Shown: positions 34,980-42,356 of the stretch, one piece after another | Layout of the letters: every line of letters starts with the position of its first letter | Position numbering within the stretch: the first letter of the stretch is position 1 | Source: Bacillota bacterium | Lineage (GTDB): Bacteria; Bacillota; Clostridia; Christensenellales; Borkfalkiaceae | DNA: 64,000 nucleotides | Assembly (NCBI GenBank): GCA_019423125.1 | Contig: JAHZBZ010000004.1 | Location: 11,858 to 75,857, forward strand | Reading direction: 5' to 3' | Position numbers and translations under genes: made by a program | Notes under the pieces: generated by a model | The model's database searches: none | Told to the model about the DNA's origin: nothing | The model's input: the letters and a program-made list of their open reading frames with translations, nothing else

Positions 34980-35132
34980 AACCTATTTACATTAAAAAGA
35001 CCTTGGTTCGATAAATATAAAAATGTAGTTTGGTTGAAGCCCGAGCTTATGGGAACGGCGCACTTTATGCACGAAACCGAAAGCGGCGGTATGCGCCAAT
35101 CTGTGTGGAAAGGCTTGAGGGATGATAAATAA
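34980..35132 (+). pseudogene. C-terminal remnant of an ATP-dependent DNA ligase
   Basis: The plus-strand frame is closed by TAA at 34977-34979 and at 35130-35132, leaving about 50 codons. They include VVWLKPELMGTAHFMHETES and GGMRQSVWKGLRDDK. This corresponds to the C-terminal OB-fold end of bacterial LigD-type ligases (WxxPELVxxVxFxxxTxxGxLRQxxFKGLRxDK, motif VI region). Nothing of the adenylation domain is present. It is a broken end left in the junction region, perhaps of a plasmid- or phage-borne ligase. Confidence 0.6.
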
Positions 35133-35174
35133 TTATTGACTTTAATACTATTTTTTTTGCTAAAATAAAAAAAC

Positions 35175-35270
35175 AAACTAAAATTGCATAAGATTTTCTT
35201 GTATGAGTATGAGTAGAACTATACTCAGTAATCGTTTACAAAACTCATACGAGAATTGTAATTTTAGTTT
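35175..35270 (+). ncRNA. Large inverted repeat, possible structured RNA or MITE-like element
   Basis: The outer arms AAACTAAAATT (35175-35185) and AATTTTAGTTT (35260-35270) and the inner arms TTCTTGTATGAGT (35196-35208) and ACTCATACGAGAA (35243-35255) pair in the same hairpin with a small internal bulge. Upstream, TTGACT (35136-35141) and TAAAAT (35161-35166) form a poor promoter with a 19-bp spacer that would start near the first arm. It might be a small RNA or a non-autonomous element; I cannot decide. The rest of 35271-35386 shows only a short GAACGG...CCGTTC stem. Confidence 0.4.
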
Positions 35271-35386
35271 GGCGACTGACGAAGAACGGTATATTCTACG
35301 GTGCCGTTCTCGAAAGGAAGCGGCATCTTTTATATGTACGATTTTCTATTGTTTGTTCGCAAAATATCATTTGTTCCCTATACCAT

Positions 35387-35438
35387 CTATTCCCCTTACG
35401 GTTTACATTAAATTTAATGTAAACCGTAAGGGGAATAG
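35387..35438. promoter_or_regulatory. Perfect 52-bp palindrome with core CATTAAATTTAATG
   Basis: The two 26-bp arms (35387-35412 and 35413-35438) are exact reverse complements with no spacer. The right end lies 3 bp before the -35 of the promoter at 35442. The inner core TTTACATTAAATTTAATGTA is related to the motif at 36797-36813 in front of the next promoter. It could be an operator, a cruciform or a recombination end. Confidence 0.6.
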
Positions 35439-35441
35439 CCA

Positions 35442-35470
35442 TTGATTTTTTGATCGTTAAATGATATAAT
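35442..35470 (+). promoter_or_regulatory. Promoter of the 423-aa membrane protein
   Basis: TTGATT (35442-35447) and TATAAT (35465-35470) with 17-bp spacer, and TGA before the -10 (extended). It lies 49 bp upstream of the start at 35519. Confidence 0.75.
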
Positions 35471-35518
35471 TTAACAGGTTTATACGGTAATAAAATTTTA
35501 TTTGAAGGAGCTGATAAA

Positions 35519-36790
35519 ATGGGCGTAGTAGAATGGTTAAAATTTTATTTTCTCGGTTTTTTTTCGGAAAAGCAAGCGAGAAAATCCAATAGGACGGGGG
35601 CGTTAACGATTATTTTTTCTGCCGTTCTTGCGTTTTTATTATTTTTTATCGGCTTTTACGCGGCGGATATCGTTCCGTTTTCAACCCATTATAATAATGC
35701 CACACAGTATTGCCGATTTGTGGAAAACGCATTCGATAACGGTAAAGCTCCCGTTAAAATTAATGCCGAAAAAGCCGTGTACCCCGTTAAGATAAATACC
35801 TATACAAGCGAAGCGGATAAAGAAAAATATTGCTTGGACGGCTACAATCTGATAGTAGACACACGCCCTTCTGATACGCTTATACGTTTTACTCAATATG
35901 CGTTAAAGGAAGAAGAGGAAATCGGTTACGAAACGTATCTTGCGCTCAGCGAAGAGGATAAAAAGCAATATTCGCTTAGAATACGCTACTTTGACGAAGA
36001 GCTTGTTTTAACCGCCGAAGACACTGAGCGCCATATAGGTTTTTTGGAACGGGCAAGCGTAGAAGGGGGCGAAAATTATAATAAATCCGCCGCCGAAGAC
36101 TACAAAAAGTTAAAGGGCGACAAACAAACTATGAACGACGAAGAGTACGCAGAGCAGCTTTATTATTTGTTTATAAAATACTATTACGTGGGTGCGGGCT
36201 CGCTGTTGCAAGGTGCGAAAGCGCCTGTTTTATGCGACTATTATTATGTAAACTATTTAATAGGCGGCAAATCCGATTATCTGTATATATTCGATACGCT
36301 GTGCACGGGTTCGTTCACTTCGGACAGGGGAGTGCCCGTGGTGTTCGGCGGATATTACGACGGACAGCCCGACGGCGAAGTCACCGATATAAACGGATTT
36401 ATAAAGCAAATATTCTACGCCTCTGCAGGCGCGGCGGTAGCGTCGTACTTTTATACGGTAATCTTGCAGATACCTTTTATACTGATTATCCCGATAGTTT
36501 TGGCGCTGTTTTTGTGGCTTATAGGCAAGGCGACGAAAGCGGAAAATATGCAAAGTTTTACGAATTATTATAAAACGGTAAATTGTTTTGTATTATTTTC
36601 TGCCATTTTTACGGCGGTATTAACATTCGTTTGCGGGTTCTTTTTTTCGGCGCGCAGCGTGGCAAAATTTATGCCGCTCATCTTCGGTATTATATTAGTG
36701 GTAAGAACATTCGTATCTTTTTCAATGCAATTAGCGGCGTCAAAACGCTCCGCCGATAGCGAGGATAACGGCGCCGACGGGCTCGCTTAG
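35519..36790 (+). CDS. Unknown multi-pass membrane protein (423 aa)
   Basis: ATG 35519 follows GAAGGAG. One transmembrane helix lies near residues 28-50 (TIIFSAVLAFLLFFIGFYAA). A long extracytoplasmic, Tyr/Glu/Lys-rich domain of about 250 residues follows. Four hydrophobic segments then occupy about residues 300-410 (YTVILQIPFILIIPIVLALF, FVLFSAIFTAVLTFVCGFFF, PLIFGIILVVRTFVSFSMQL). The topology (one helix, large loop, helix bundle) resembles DUF1189-type proteins that accompany maltodextrin transporters in Gram-positives, but I cannot confirm that family. It has its own promoter and palindrome and stands just before the carbohydrate operon. Confidence 0.65.
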   Translation: MGVVEWLKFYFLGFFSEKQARKSNRTGALTIIFSAVLAFLLFFIGFYAADIVPFSTHYNNATQYCRFVENAFDNGKAPVKINAEKAVYPVKINTYTSEADKEKYCLDGYNLIVDTRPSDTLIRFTQYALKEEEEIGYETYLALSEEDKKQYSLRIRYFDEELVLTAEDTERHIGFLERASVEGGENYNKSAAEDYKKLKGDKQTMNDEEYAEQLYYLFIKYYYVGAGSLLQGAKAPVLCDYYYVNYLIGGKSDYLYIFDTLCTGSFTSDRGVPVVFGGYYDGQPDGEVTDINGFIKQIFYASAGAAVASYFYTVILQIPFILIIPIVLALFLWLIGKATKAENMQSFTNYYKTVNCFVLFSAIFTAVLTFVCGFFFSARSVAKFMPLIFGIILVVRTFVSFSMQLAASKRSADSEDNGADGLA

Positions 36791-36796
36791 CGAATG

Positions 36797-36813
36797 TTAC
36801 ATTAAACTTAATG
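36797..36813. promoter_or_regulatory. Operator-like motif TTACATTAAACTTAATG
   Basis: CATTAA-AC-TTAATG (36800-36813) is an inverted repeat ending 1 bp before the -35 of the main operon promoter. It matches the core CATTAA-AT-TTAATG of the palindrome upstream of the previous gene. It lacks the central CG usual for LacI operators, so the binding protein is uncertain. Confidence 0.5.
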
Positions 36814-36814
36814 A

Positions 36815-36843
36815 TTGCATTTCCTTTATCGGTGATGTATAAT
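36815..36843 (+). promoter_or_regulatory. Promoter of the carbohydrate operon
   Basis: TTGCAT (36815-36820) and TATAAT (36838-36843) with 17-bp spacer, 65 bp before the lipoprotein gene at 36909. I see no other clear promoter until after 55658, so it may drive most of the locus. Confidence 0.72.
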
Positions 36844-36908
36844 GAAACTACAAATCAAGGCATAAACGCCGAATGTAAATTTATGTCAAGAGATCAGGGA
36901 GGTTATGT

Positions 36909-39900
36909 ATGAAAAGAAAAAAGTTTTGGCTCATTTTTGCCGTACTGACCGTAATGTGCGTGCTCGCTATGGGCGCATTGGTCGGTTGTGGCGAAAAGCA
37001 TGAACACACTTACACCAAATGGGCAAATGACGAGACGCAGCATTGGCTTGTCTGCCCCGACGATAACGCGAAAGACGAAAACTCCGTTTCGGATCACGAG
37101 TTCGGGACTGACGGCAAGTGCGTGGAATGCGGTTACGAAAAGCCCCACACTCACGCATATACCAAGTGGAGAACGAGCGACACCGAGCATTGGAAGGTGT
37201 GCCCCGAGGACAATCAGGAGCAAGCGGGCTCCCGTGCGCCGCACAATTTTGTAAACGGCGAGTGCGAATGCGGCAAAAAGGATAGCTTCACGGGCGAAGT
37301 TACCGTGGACGAAAAGTACAACGGCAAGACCGTAACCTTGAAAAGAGAAGGTCAGACCGACGCTTTACTCACAATTGCAAACGGCAAAGTTACTTTGACT
37401 AATGTTAAATTCGGCGAGTGGTCGGCGGTTTGCAACTTTATGAATATAGACATTAAAACTGCGGTAACCATAGAAGAAGGCATGAAGGAGCTTGACCTTT
37501 CCGGATTTTGGGCGAACGAAGGCGACAAGAACACGGCGGATATAAATTTTGCTACCGGCGAGTTCAAGTGGTATAGGCTCTCCCATAAAACCGCAAAAGT
37601 CGAACTCGCGCAAGAGGCTACGGGCAACCAATTCGTATCGGTAAAGATTACTACAGCCGATGACTTCCTCGATTGGGCAAACAAACACGACGAGATGAAT
37701 TTCGGCATTGCGATGACCGTGAACGGAACGACACACTCCGTAAACTTCAATTGGCGCAATTGGCAGCACGACCAAATCGGCTTCTCGACCGACGTAAAAA
37801 CGGGCGATTTCGATTCCCGCGACAGATATCGCGGATGTGCGGCAGTGACAGAGCATCTATTCAAGCCTAAATTCAGCGGCTTCGGAAACGGTTGGGAGTT
37901 CGGAACATACGGCGGCGCGATTATAGACGGCGGTTTATATTTCGTTTTACAATACGAAGCGGCGACGGGTAACGCAAAAGTCTATCTCTCCGACGGTGAA
38001 ACCTATATGCTTGTACATACCGAAGAGGAATTATTCGAAAAGAACGGTAAACTCCAAGGGTTCGGATTAGTGGAAGGCGACAAAGATAACGGTTGGTCGG
38101 GCGGCGAGTATCCAGGCACGGCGGACAGAGAATTTACGTTCACGCTCGGCTACGGCGCGACAATGAATGCGGCGGTTAGCGACGATGTTTCCGAGTGGAA
38201 GTCCGTCGTAAATATCACGGGCAATAAAGCGGACTTCGAAGGCGCGGAAGTTACGGCAGACAAAACGGCTTACGGATACGGCGAAACGGCTACGATTACC
38301 GTAACCGTACCCGTAAACAAGATTGCGACCGTCACCGTTGACAATGGAACTCCCGTTGTTTTGGAGAAGTCGGGCGAAATTACTATAAATGCGATTAACA
38401 AATTGCAGTATACCGTGAACGTAGTATTTGCGAGCGACAAATTCTCGGGCGAGGTAGCCGTGGATACGGCTTTCAATGGTAAGACGCTTACCCTCAAAAA
38501 GGACGGACAAAGCGACATTAATCTCACCGTAGCAGACGGCAAAGTTACTTTGACGAACGTCAAGCTCGGCGAATGGACGGCAATCTGTGAGCTGTTGGGT
38601 ACGACTGTTAAAGGGACCATAACGCTTTCGGACGGCATGACCGAATTAGACTTGTCCGGATTCGTTACGGGTACGGCGGATATGAATTTAGCTAACGGCG
38701 AGTTCAAGTGGTACAGACAGTCGGGTAAAACAGCAGAAGTCAACCTTGCCGAAGAAGTTTCGGGCGATCAGTACGTAGCGATAAAGATTGCAACCGGCAC
38801 GGATTTTCTCGATTGGGCAAACAAATACGACGAAATGCATTTCGGCATTGCAATGACCGTAAACGGCGTTGAGCACACTATAAACTTTAACTGGCGAAAC
38901 TGGCAGCACGATAATATCGGTTTTTCAAGCGACGTAAATAATTGGGAGGAAGCCGACGGCGGAGATCCGCACTTATCGCCTAAACGCTATCGCGGACACG
39001 ATGAGTTGATGACTCACCTGTTCAAGCCTAAATTCAGCGGATTCGGAAACGGTTGGGAGTTCGGAACATACGGCGGGGCAATCATAGATGGCGGCGTGTA
39101 TTTCGTATTCCAATACGAAGCGGAAACGGGCGACGTGAATGTCTATTTATCCGACGGCACGACTTATATGCTCGTATACACCGAAACCGAACTGTTCGCA
39201 AAGAACGGCAAGCTAACGGCGTTCGGAGTCGTTAAAGGCGACGATTACAACGGATATGCCGGAGGCGAATATGGTAGTACTGCGGACAGAGAATTTACGT
39301 TCACGCTCGGCTACGGCGCGACAATGAATGCGGCGGTTAGCGACGATGTTTCCGAGTGGAAGTCCGTCGTAAATATCACGGGCAATAAAGCGGACTTCGA
39401 AGGCGCGGAAGTTACGGCAGACAAAACGGCTTACGGATACGGCGAAACGGCTACGATTACCGTAACCGTACCCGCAAACAAGATTGCAACCGTCACCGTT
39501 GACAATGGAACTCCCGTTATTTTGGAGGAGTCGGGCGAAGTTACTATAAATGCGATTAACAAATTGCAGTATACTGTAAACGTAGTATTTGCGAACGACA
39601 AATTTACGGGCGAGGTAGCCGTAGATACGGCTTTCAATGGTAAGACGCTTACCCTCAAAAAGGACGGGCAGACCGACCTCGAACTTACCGTAACAGGCGG
39701 CAAAGTTACTTTTACGAACGTCAAGCTCGGCGAATGGACGGCAATTTGCAATCTTTTGGGTATGAACCTTAAAACTACGGTAACCCTTAACGACGGTATG
39801 ACTTCTCTTGACCTGTCCGGATTCTTAGCGGGCACGGCTAATATAAATATCGATACCGGCGAGTTCGTATATCAACAGAATAAAGAAAACTCCCCTAATG

Positions 39901-40493
39901 TTGACGTCAATCTTGCTGAGGGGGTAAGCGGCGATGCGTATGTATCCTTGAAGCTTTCTACGGACAGTGCGAAAGGCGGTTGGACTAACGAGCAGTTCGA
40001 AGAAATTCACTTGGGCGTGTGGATGACTGTCGGCGGCGCTAAACATTGGGTAGAGTTACATTGGCGAAATTGGGAAAACGCACACTTCGGAATTCACAGC
40101 GATACCGATCATAGCAATAAAGGTGAAGACGTTTTAAAAGCGAATTTATGGCAGCCTATCGAAGGTTTCAGTTTTGAGAATCACGGCTGGGATATGAACG
40201 CTTACGGCGAGGCGTTTATGGCGGACGGAATTTATCTGGTTATGAAGTACGACTCCGCTACGGGCAACGTAGACGTTCTGCTTGCAAAGTCGGACGGTTA
40301 CGTCAAAGTTTGCACGTTTGAGGGCATGTTCGAGGCGGGGCAACAGCTCACCGCATTTGGCGTAGGCACGATAGGCGAAGATTACGGCTACCATAACTGT
40401 CCAGGCGGTTTCAAAATCGACTGCGTATTAAATTACGGTACGACTCTCGGCGGAGCGACGGGCGAGCAGATAACCGAAGAGCCTAAGGCATAA
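36909..40493 (+). CDS. Large lipoprotein with three tandem repeats of ~385 aa
   Basis: The 1194-aa protein has a lipoprotein signal with lipobox LVGC (C27). Residues about 30-125 contain two copies of a Cys/His/Trp motif (HTYTKWANDETQHWLVCP, HAYTKWRTSDTEHWKVCP, each followed by CxCxxK- or CxECG-like pairs) typical of Clostridia surface proteins. Three repeats begin at about residues 127, 512 and 899, each with F(T/S)GEVxVDxxxNGKTxTLK. Each continues with a beta domain (NVKLGEWTAIC, DLSGF) and a lectin-like domain (HFGIAMTVNG, FNWRNWQHD). Repeats 1 and 2 add an Ig-like linker (AYGYGETATITVTVP). I know no function; glycan capture in front of the transporter is inferred from its place at the head of the operon. 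ATG 36909 follows GGGAGG. Confidence 0.75.
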   Translation: MKRKKFWLIFAVLTVMCVLAMGALVGCGEKHEHTYTKWANDETQHWLVCPDDNAKDENSVSDHEFGTDGKCVECGYEKPHTHAYTKWRTSDTEHWKVCPEDNQEQAGSRAPHNFVNGECECGKKDSFTGEVTVDEKYNGKTVTLKREGQTDALLTIANGKVTLTNVKFGEWSAVCNFMNIDIKTAVTIEEGMKELDLSGFWANEGDKNTADINFATGEFKWYRLSHKTAKVELAQEATGNQFVSVKITTADDFLDWANKHDEMNFGIAMTVNGTTHSVNFNWRNWQHDQIGFSTDVKTGDFDSRDRYRGCAAVTEHLFKPKFSGFGNGWEFGTYGGAIIDGGLYFVLQYEAATGNAKVYLSDGETYMLVHTEEELFEKNGKLQGFGLVEGDKDNGWSGGEYPGTADREFTFTLGYGATMNAAVSDDVSEWKSVVNITGNKADFEGAEVTADKTAYGYGETATITVTVPVNKIATVTVDNGTPVVLEKSGEITINAINKLQYTVNVVFASDKFSGEVAVDTAFNGKTLTLKKDGQSDINLTVADGKVTLTNVKLGEWTAICELLGTTVKGTITLSDGMTELDLSGFVTGTADMNLANGEFKWYRQSGKTAEVNLAEEVSGDQYVAIKIATGTDFLDWANKYDEMHFGIAMTVNGVEHTINFNWRNWQHDNIGFSSDVNNWEEADGGDPHLSPKRYRGHDELMTHLFKPKFSGFGNGWEFGTYGGAIIDGGVYFVFQYEAETGDVNVYLSDGTTYMLVYTETELFAKNGKLTAFGVVKGDDYNGYAGGEYGSTADREFTFTLGYGATMNAAVSDDVSEWKSVVNITGNKADFEGAEVTADKTAYGYGETATITVTVPANKIATVTVDNGTPVILEESGEVTINAINKLQYTVNVVFANDKFTGEVAVDTAFNGKTLTLKKDGQTDLELTVTGGKVTFTNVKLGEWTAICNLLGMNLKTTVTLNDGMTSLDLSGFLAGTANINIDTGEFVYQQNKENSPNVDVNLAEGVSGDAYVSLKLSTDSAKGGWTNEQFEEIHLGVWMTVGGAKHWVELHWRNWENAHFGIHSDTDHSNKGEDVLKANLWQPIEGFSFENHGWDMNAYGEAFMADGIYLVMKYDSATGNVDVLLAKSDGYVKVCTFEGMFEAGQQLTAFGVGTIGEDYGYHNCPGGFKIDCVLNYGTTLGGATGEQITEEPKA
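38121..38506 (+). repeat. 386-bp near-identical repeat in the lipoprotein gene (copy 1)
   Basis: This copy matches 39282-39667 with equal length; roughly the first 200 bp appear identical and the rest carries scattered substitutions. It codes for the linker (TMNAAVSDDVSEWKSVVNIT) and the start of the next beta domain. Other parts of the repeats are more diverged, so this block was homogenised recently. Confidence 0.8.
39282..39667 (+). repeat. 386-bp near-identical repeat in the lipoprotein gene (copy 2)
   Basis: This is the partner of 38121-38506, in the same frame, 1161 bp downstream (387 codons, exactly one protein repeat). Recombination between them would remove one whole repeat in frame. 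Confidence 0.8.
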
Positions 40494-40507
40494 CAAAATA
40501 AAAATGA

Positions 40508-40543
40508 GTCTAACCGCTTTCCCTGCGGGGATAGCGGTTAGAC
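40508..40543 (+). promoter_or_regulatory. Long intergenic hairpin without T-run
   Basis: GTCTAACCGCT (40508-40518) pairs perfectly with AGCGGTTAGAC (40533-40543); inside, CCC/GGG closes a TGCG loop. No T-run follows, and a short palindrome GCTTATAAGC comes next. It lies 26 nt upstream of the solute-binding protein gene. It probably protects or separates mRNA segments, as between binding-protein and permease genes elsewhere. Confidence 0.55.
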
Positions 40544-40568
40544 GCTTATAAGCAATTAGGAGAATTTT

Positions 40569-42344
40569 ATGCATAAAAAAATTAAGATCATTTCTCTGAT
40601 ACTATGCTTTATGATGGTGTTTTCCGTCATATCACTTGCGGCGTGCTCGAACTCGGGCGAAAAGGTAAACGTGGTTTATCATCTGAATTACGAGGGCGCG
40701 GAGAACAGAACGGTGCAGGTTTATACCGGCACTTTCGCATTGGATTGGAAAGCCCCGCGCGAGGGGTTCAAGCTTACGGGTTGGTATTCGGACGCGAATT
40801 GCAAAAACAAATACGACTTTTCGCAGCGCATAAAAAAGGATACGAATCTCTATGCTGCGTGGAAGGCATCCGAGGGCAGGGCTATAGTTACGTTTGATTA
40901 CAACTACCCCGGCAGTCGCATAGGCGTTACTGCGAGCGTGGAAAGGGACGAGCTTATTGCGGAAAAGTATATTCCCGCAAATGTTGAGCGCAACTTTATG
41001 AAGCATACGGGCTGGTACAAGGACGCGGCGGCTACCCAAAAGTGGGATTTTGCCGCAGACAAGCCCGAGGGCGATATCACTCTGTACGCAGGGTGGGAGC
41101 ACGACGATACTATCCGCCGTGACGCAAACGGTAACGTAATTTACGACAATGTTCAGGTAAACGTATGGCTTTCGGGCAACGGACAGAATACCGATACCTA
41201 TCAAAAAATCGCAGAGGAGTTCAATAAGGAATATCAGGGCAAGATAAAGGTCAACGCAACCGAAGCGCTCACCGACCAAGGGACTTTTTCCCTGCGTTCG
41301 CAGAACACCCCCGAAAAGAGTGTTAACGAAAACACGTATTATTCGGTGAACGATATTTTTGCTATGGCGGGATTGGAGCTCGACTACGAAGATTGGTACG
41401 CGGGGGCTGTAAAGGACAGCATTTACGGCGGTGCAATGACTTCCGTGCCGATGTTTGCAAACGTGCCTTATCTTGTGTATAACAAAGCACTTTTGCAAAA
41501 ATACAATAACGGCGTGTTGCCCAAAAACTACACCGAATTTTCCGCACTGTGCAAAAAGGCTTACGAGGGCGAAGCTTCCGAGGAATTTACTTCCGTGTAT
41601 ACCAACCGCGACTGGTCGTTCAGAGAGGGCGCAGTGCATACCGCTTTTCTGCAAAACGGCGCAGAATATTATTCCTATTCTGACGGCTTTTATAAAAACC
41701 ATTGGGCGAATGACAGAAATAACGCGCTCACCGCGCTTAAAAACACATATAACGTCTTTTCGCCTTACGGCGAATTGCACGGTGCAAATACGGGCAACGA
41801 CGATTTCGGCGAAGTATTGACTCCGCTCAACCGAGTGGTTGCGGGAAAATCGCTCTTCGGAATGGTTACCTGGAACAAAGAACCCGCAAGTGTAGTAAAG
41901 AGTAATCTTTCCACGGTGGGAATAGTCCCCCTTTCTGGACTGTTCTCCGACGCGGACACTCCCGAAGCGGCGCGCATACCGGTAAACACGTTCGGACTTG
42001 CGTTCTACAAGGCGCAAAACTGTACGGATACGCAGCTCGCGGCTGCGGCGGTGTTTGTGGACTATTGCAGTAAGCATTCCTACGAGTTTACCGAAAAGGG
42101 TTGGGCACCCGTAAGGAAGTCGGCTTACGACGCGGAAAAAATGAACGCGGAATATAAGGATATGGTTCTTGCTATGGGCAAGCCCGAAAACTTCTATACG
42201 TACGACGGATACAAGAACGGGAAAAAGATTTATAACTCCGTAGTTTCGGGAACATATTTAGTGCCGTTGTTTGCGGAAGCTAATCCGGACTTCGACAAAA
42301 TATTAACCGACTTAACCGCCGCAATTTGCGCAGAAGTACAGTAA
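40569..42344 (+). CDS. ABC sugar-binding lipoprotein with two N-terminal InlB-type repeats
   Basis: This 591-aa lipoprotein (lipobox SLAAC, C26) first shows two Listeria-Bacteroides repeats at about residues 33-98 (REGFKLTGWYSDANCKNKYD, LYAAW) and 104-176 (FMKHTGWYKDAAATQKWDF, LYAGW). From about residue 190 it is a family 1 extracellular solute-binding protein (VNVWLSGNGQNTDTYQKIAE, NVPYLVYNKALLQKY, PVNTFGLAFYKAQN). It would bind an oligosaccharide and deliver it to the permeases at 45851-47808. Typical members are 400-450 aa, and the extra length is the repeat pair. ATG 40569 follows TAGGAGA. The repeats may hold the binding domain away from the membrane or bind a glycan; this is inference. 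Confidence 0.85.
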   Translation: MHKKIKIISLILCFMMVFSVISLAACSNSGEKVNVVYHLNYEGAENRTVQVYTGTFALDWKAPREGFKLTGWYSDANCKNKYDFSQRIKKDTNLYAAWKASEGRAIVTFDYNYPGSRIGVTASVERDELIAEKYIPANVERNFMKHTGWYKDAAATQKWDFAADKPEGDITLYAGWEHDDTIRRDANGNVIYDNVQVNVWLSGNGQNTDTYQKIAEEFNKEYQGKIKVNATEALTDQGTFSLRSQNTPEKSVNENTYYSVNDIFAMAGLELDYEDWYAGAVKDSIYGGAMTSVPMFANVPYLVYNKALLQKYNNGVLPKNYTEFSALCKKAYEGEASEEFTSVYTNRDWSFREGAVHTAFLQNGAEYYSYSDGFYKNHWANDRNNALTALKNTYNVFSPYGELHGANTGNDDFGEVLTPLNRVVAGKSLFGMVTWNKEPASVVKSNLSTVGIVPLSGLFSDADTPEAARIPVNTFGLAFYKAQNCTDTQLAAAAVFVDYCSKHSYEFTEKGWAPVRKSAYDAEKMNAEYKDMVLAMGKPENFYTYDGYKNGKKIYNSVVSGTYLVPLFAEANPDFDKILTDLTAAICAEVQ

Positions 42345-42356
42345 GGGAGGTGTATA

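Noticed and set aside
34978..35176. A minus-strand frame of 66 codons over the ligase remnant
   Set aside because: The plus strand shows the recognisable ligase C-terminus. The minus product has no pattern.
35203..35445. An 80-codon plus-strand frame through the hairpin and the palindrome
   Set aside because: There is no RBS, the frame runs through non-coding inverted repeats, and the sequence has no family pattern.
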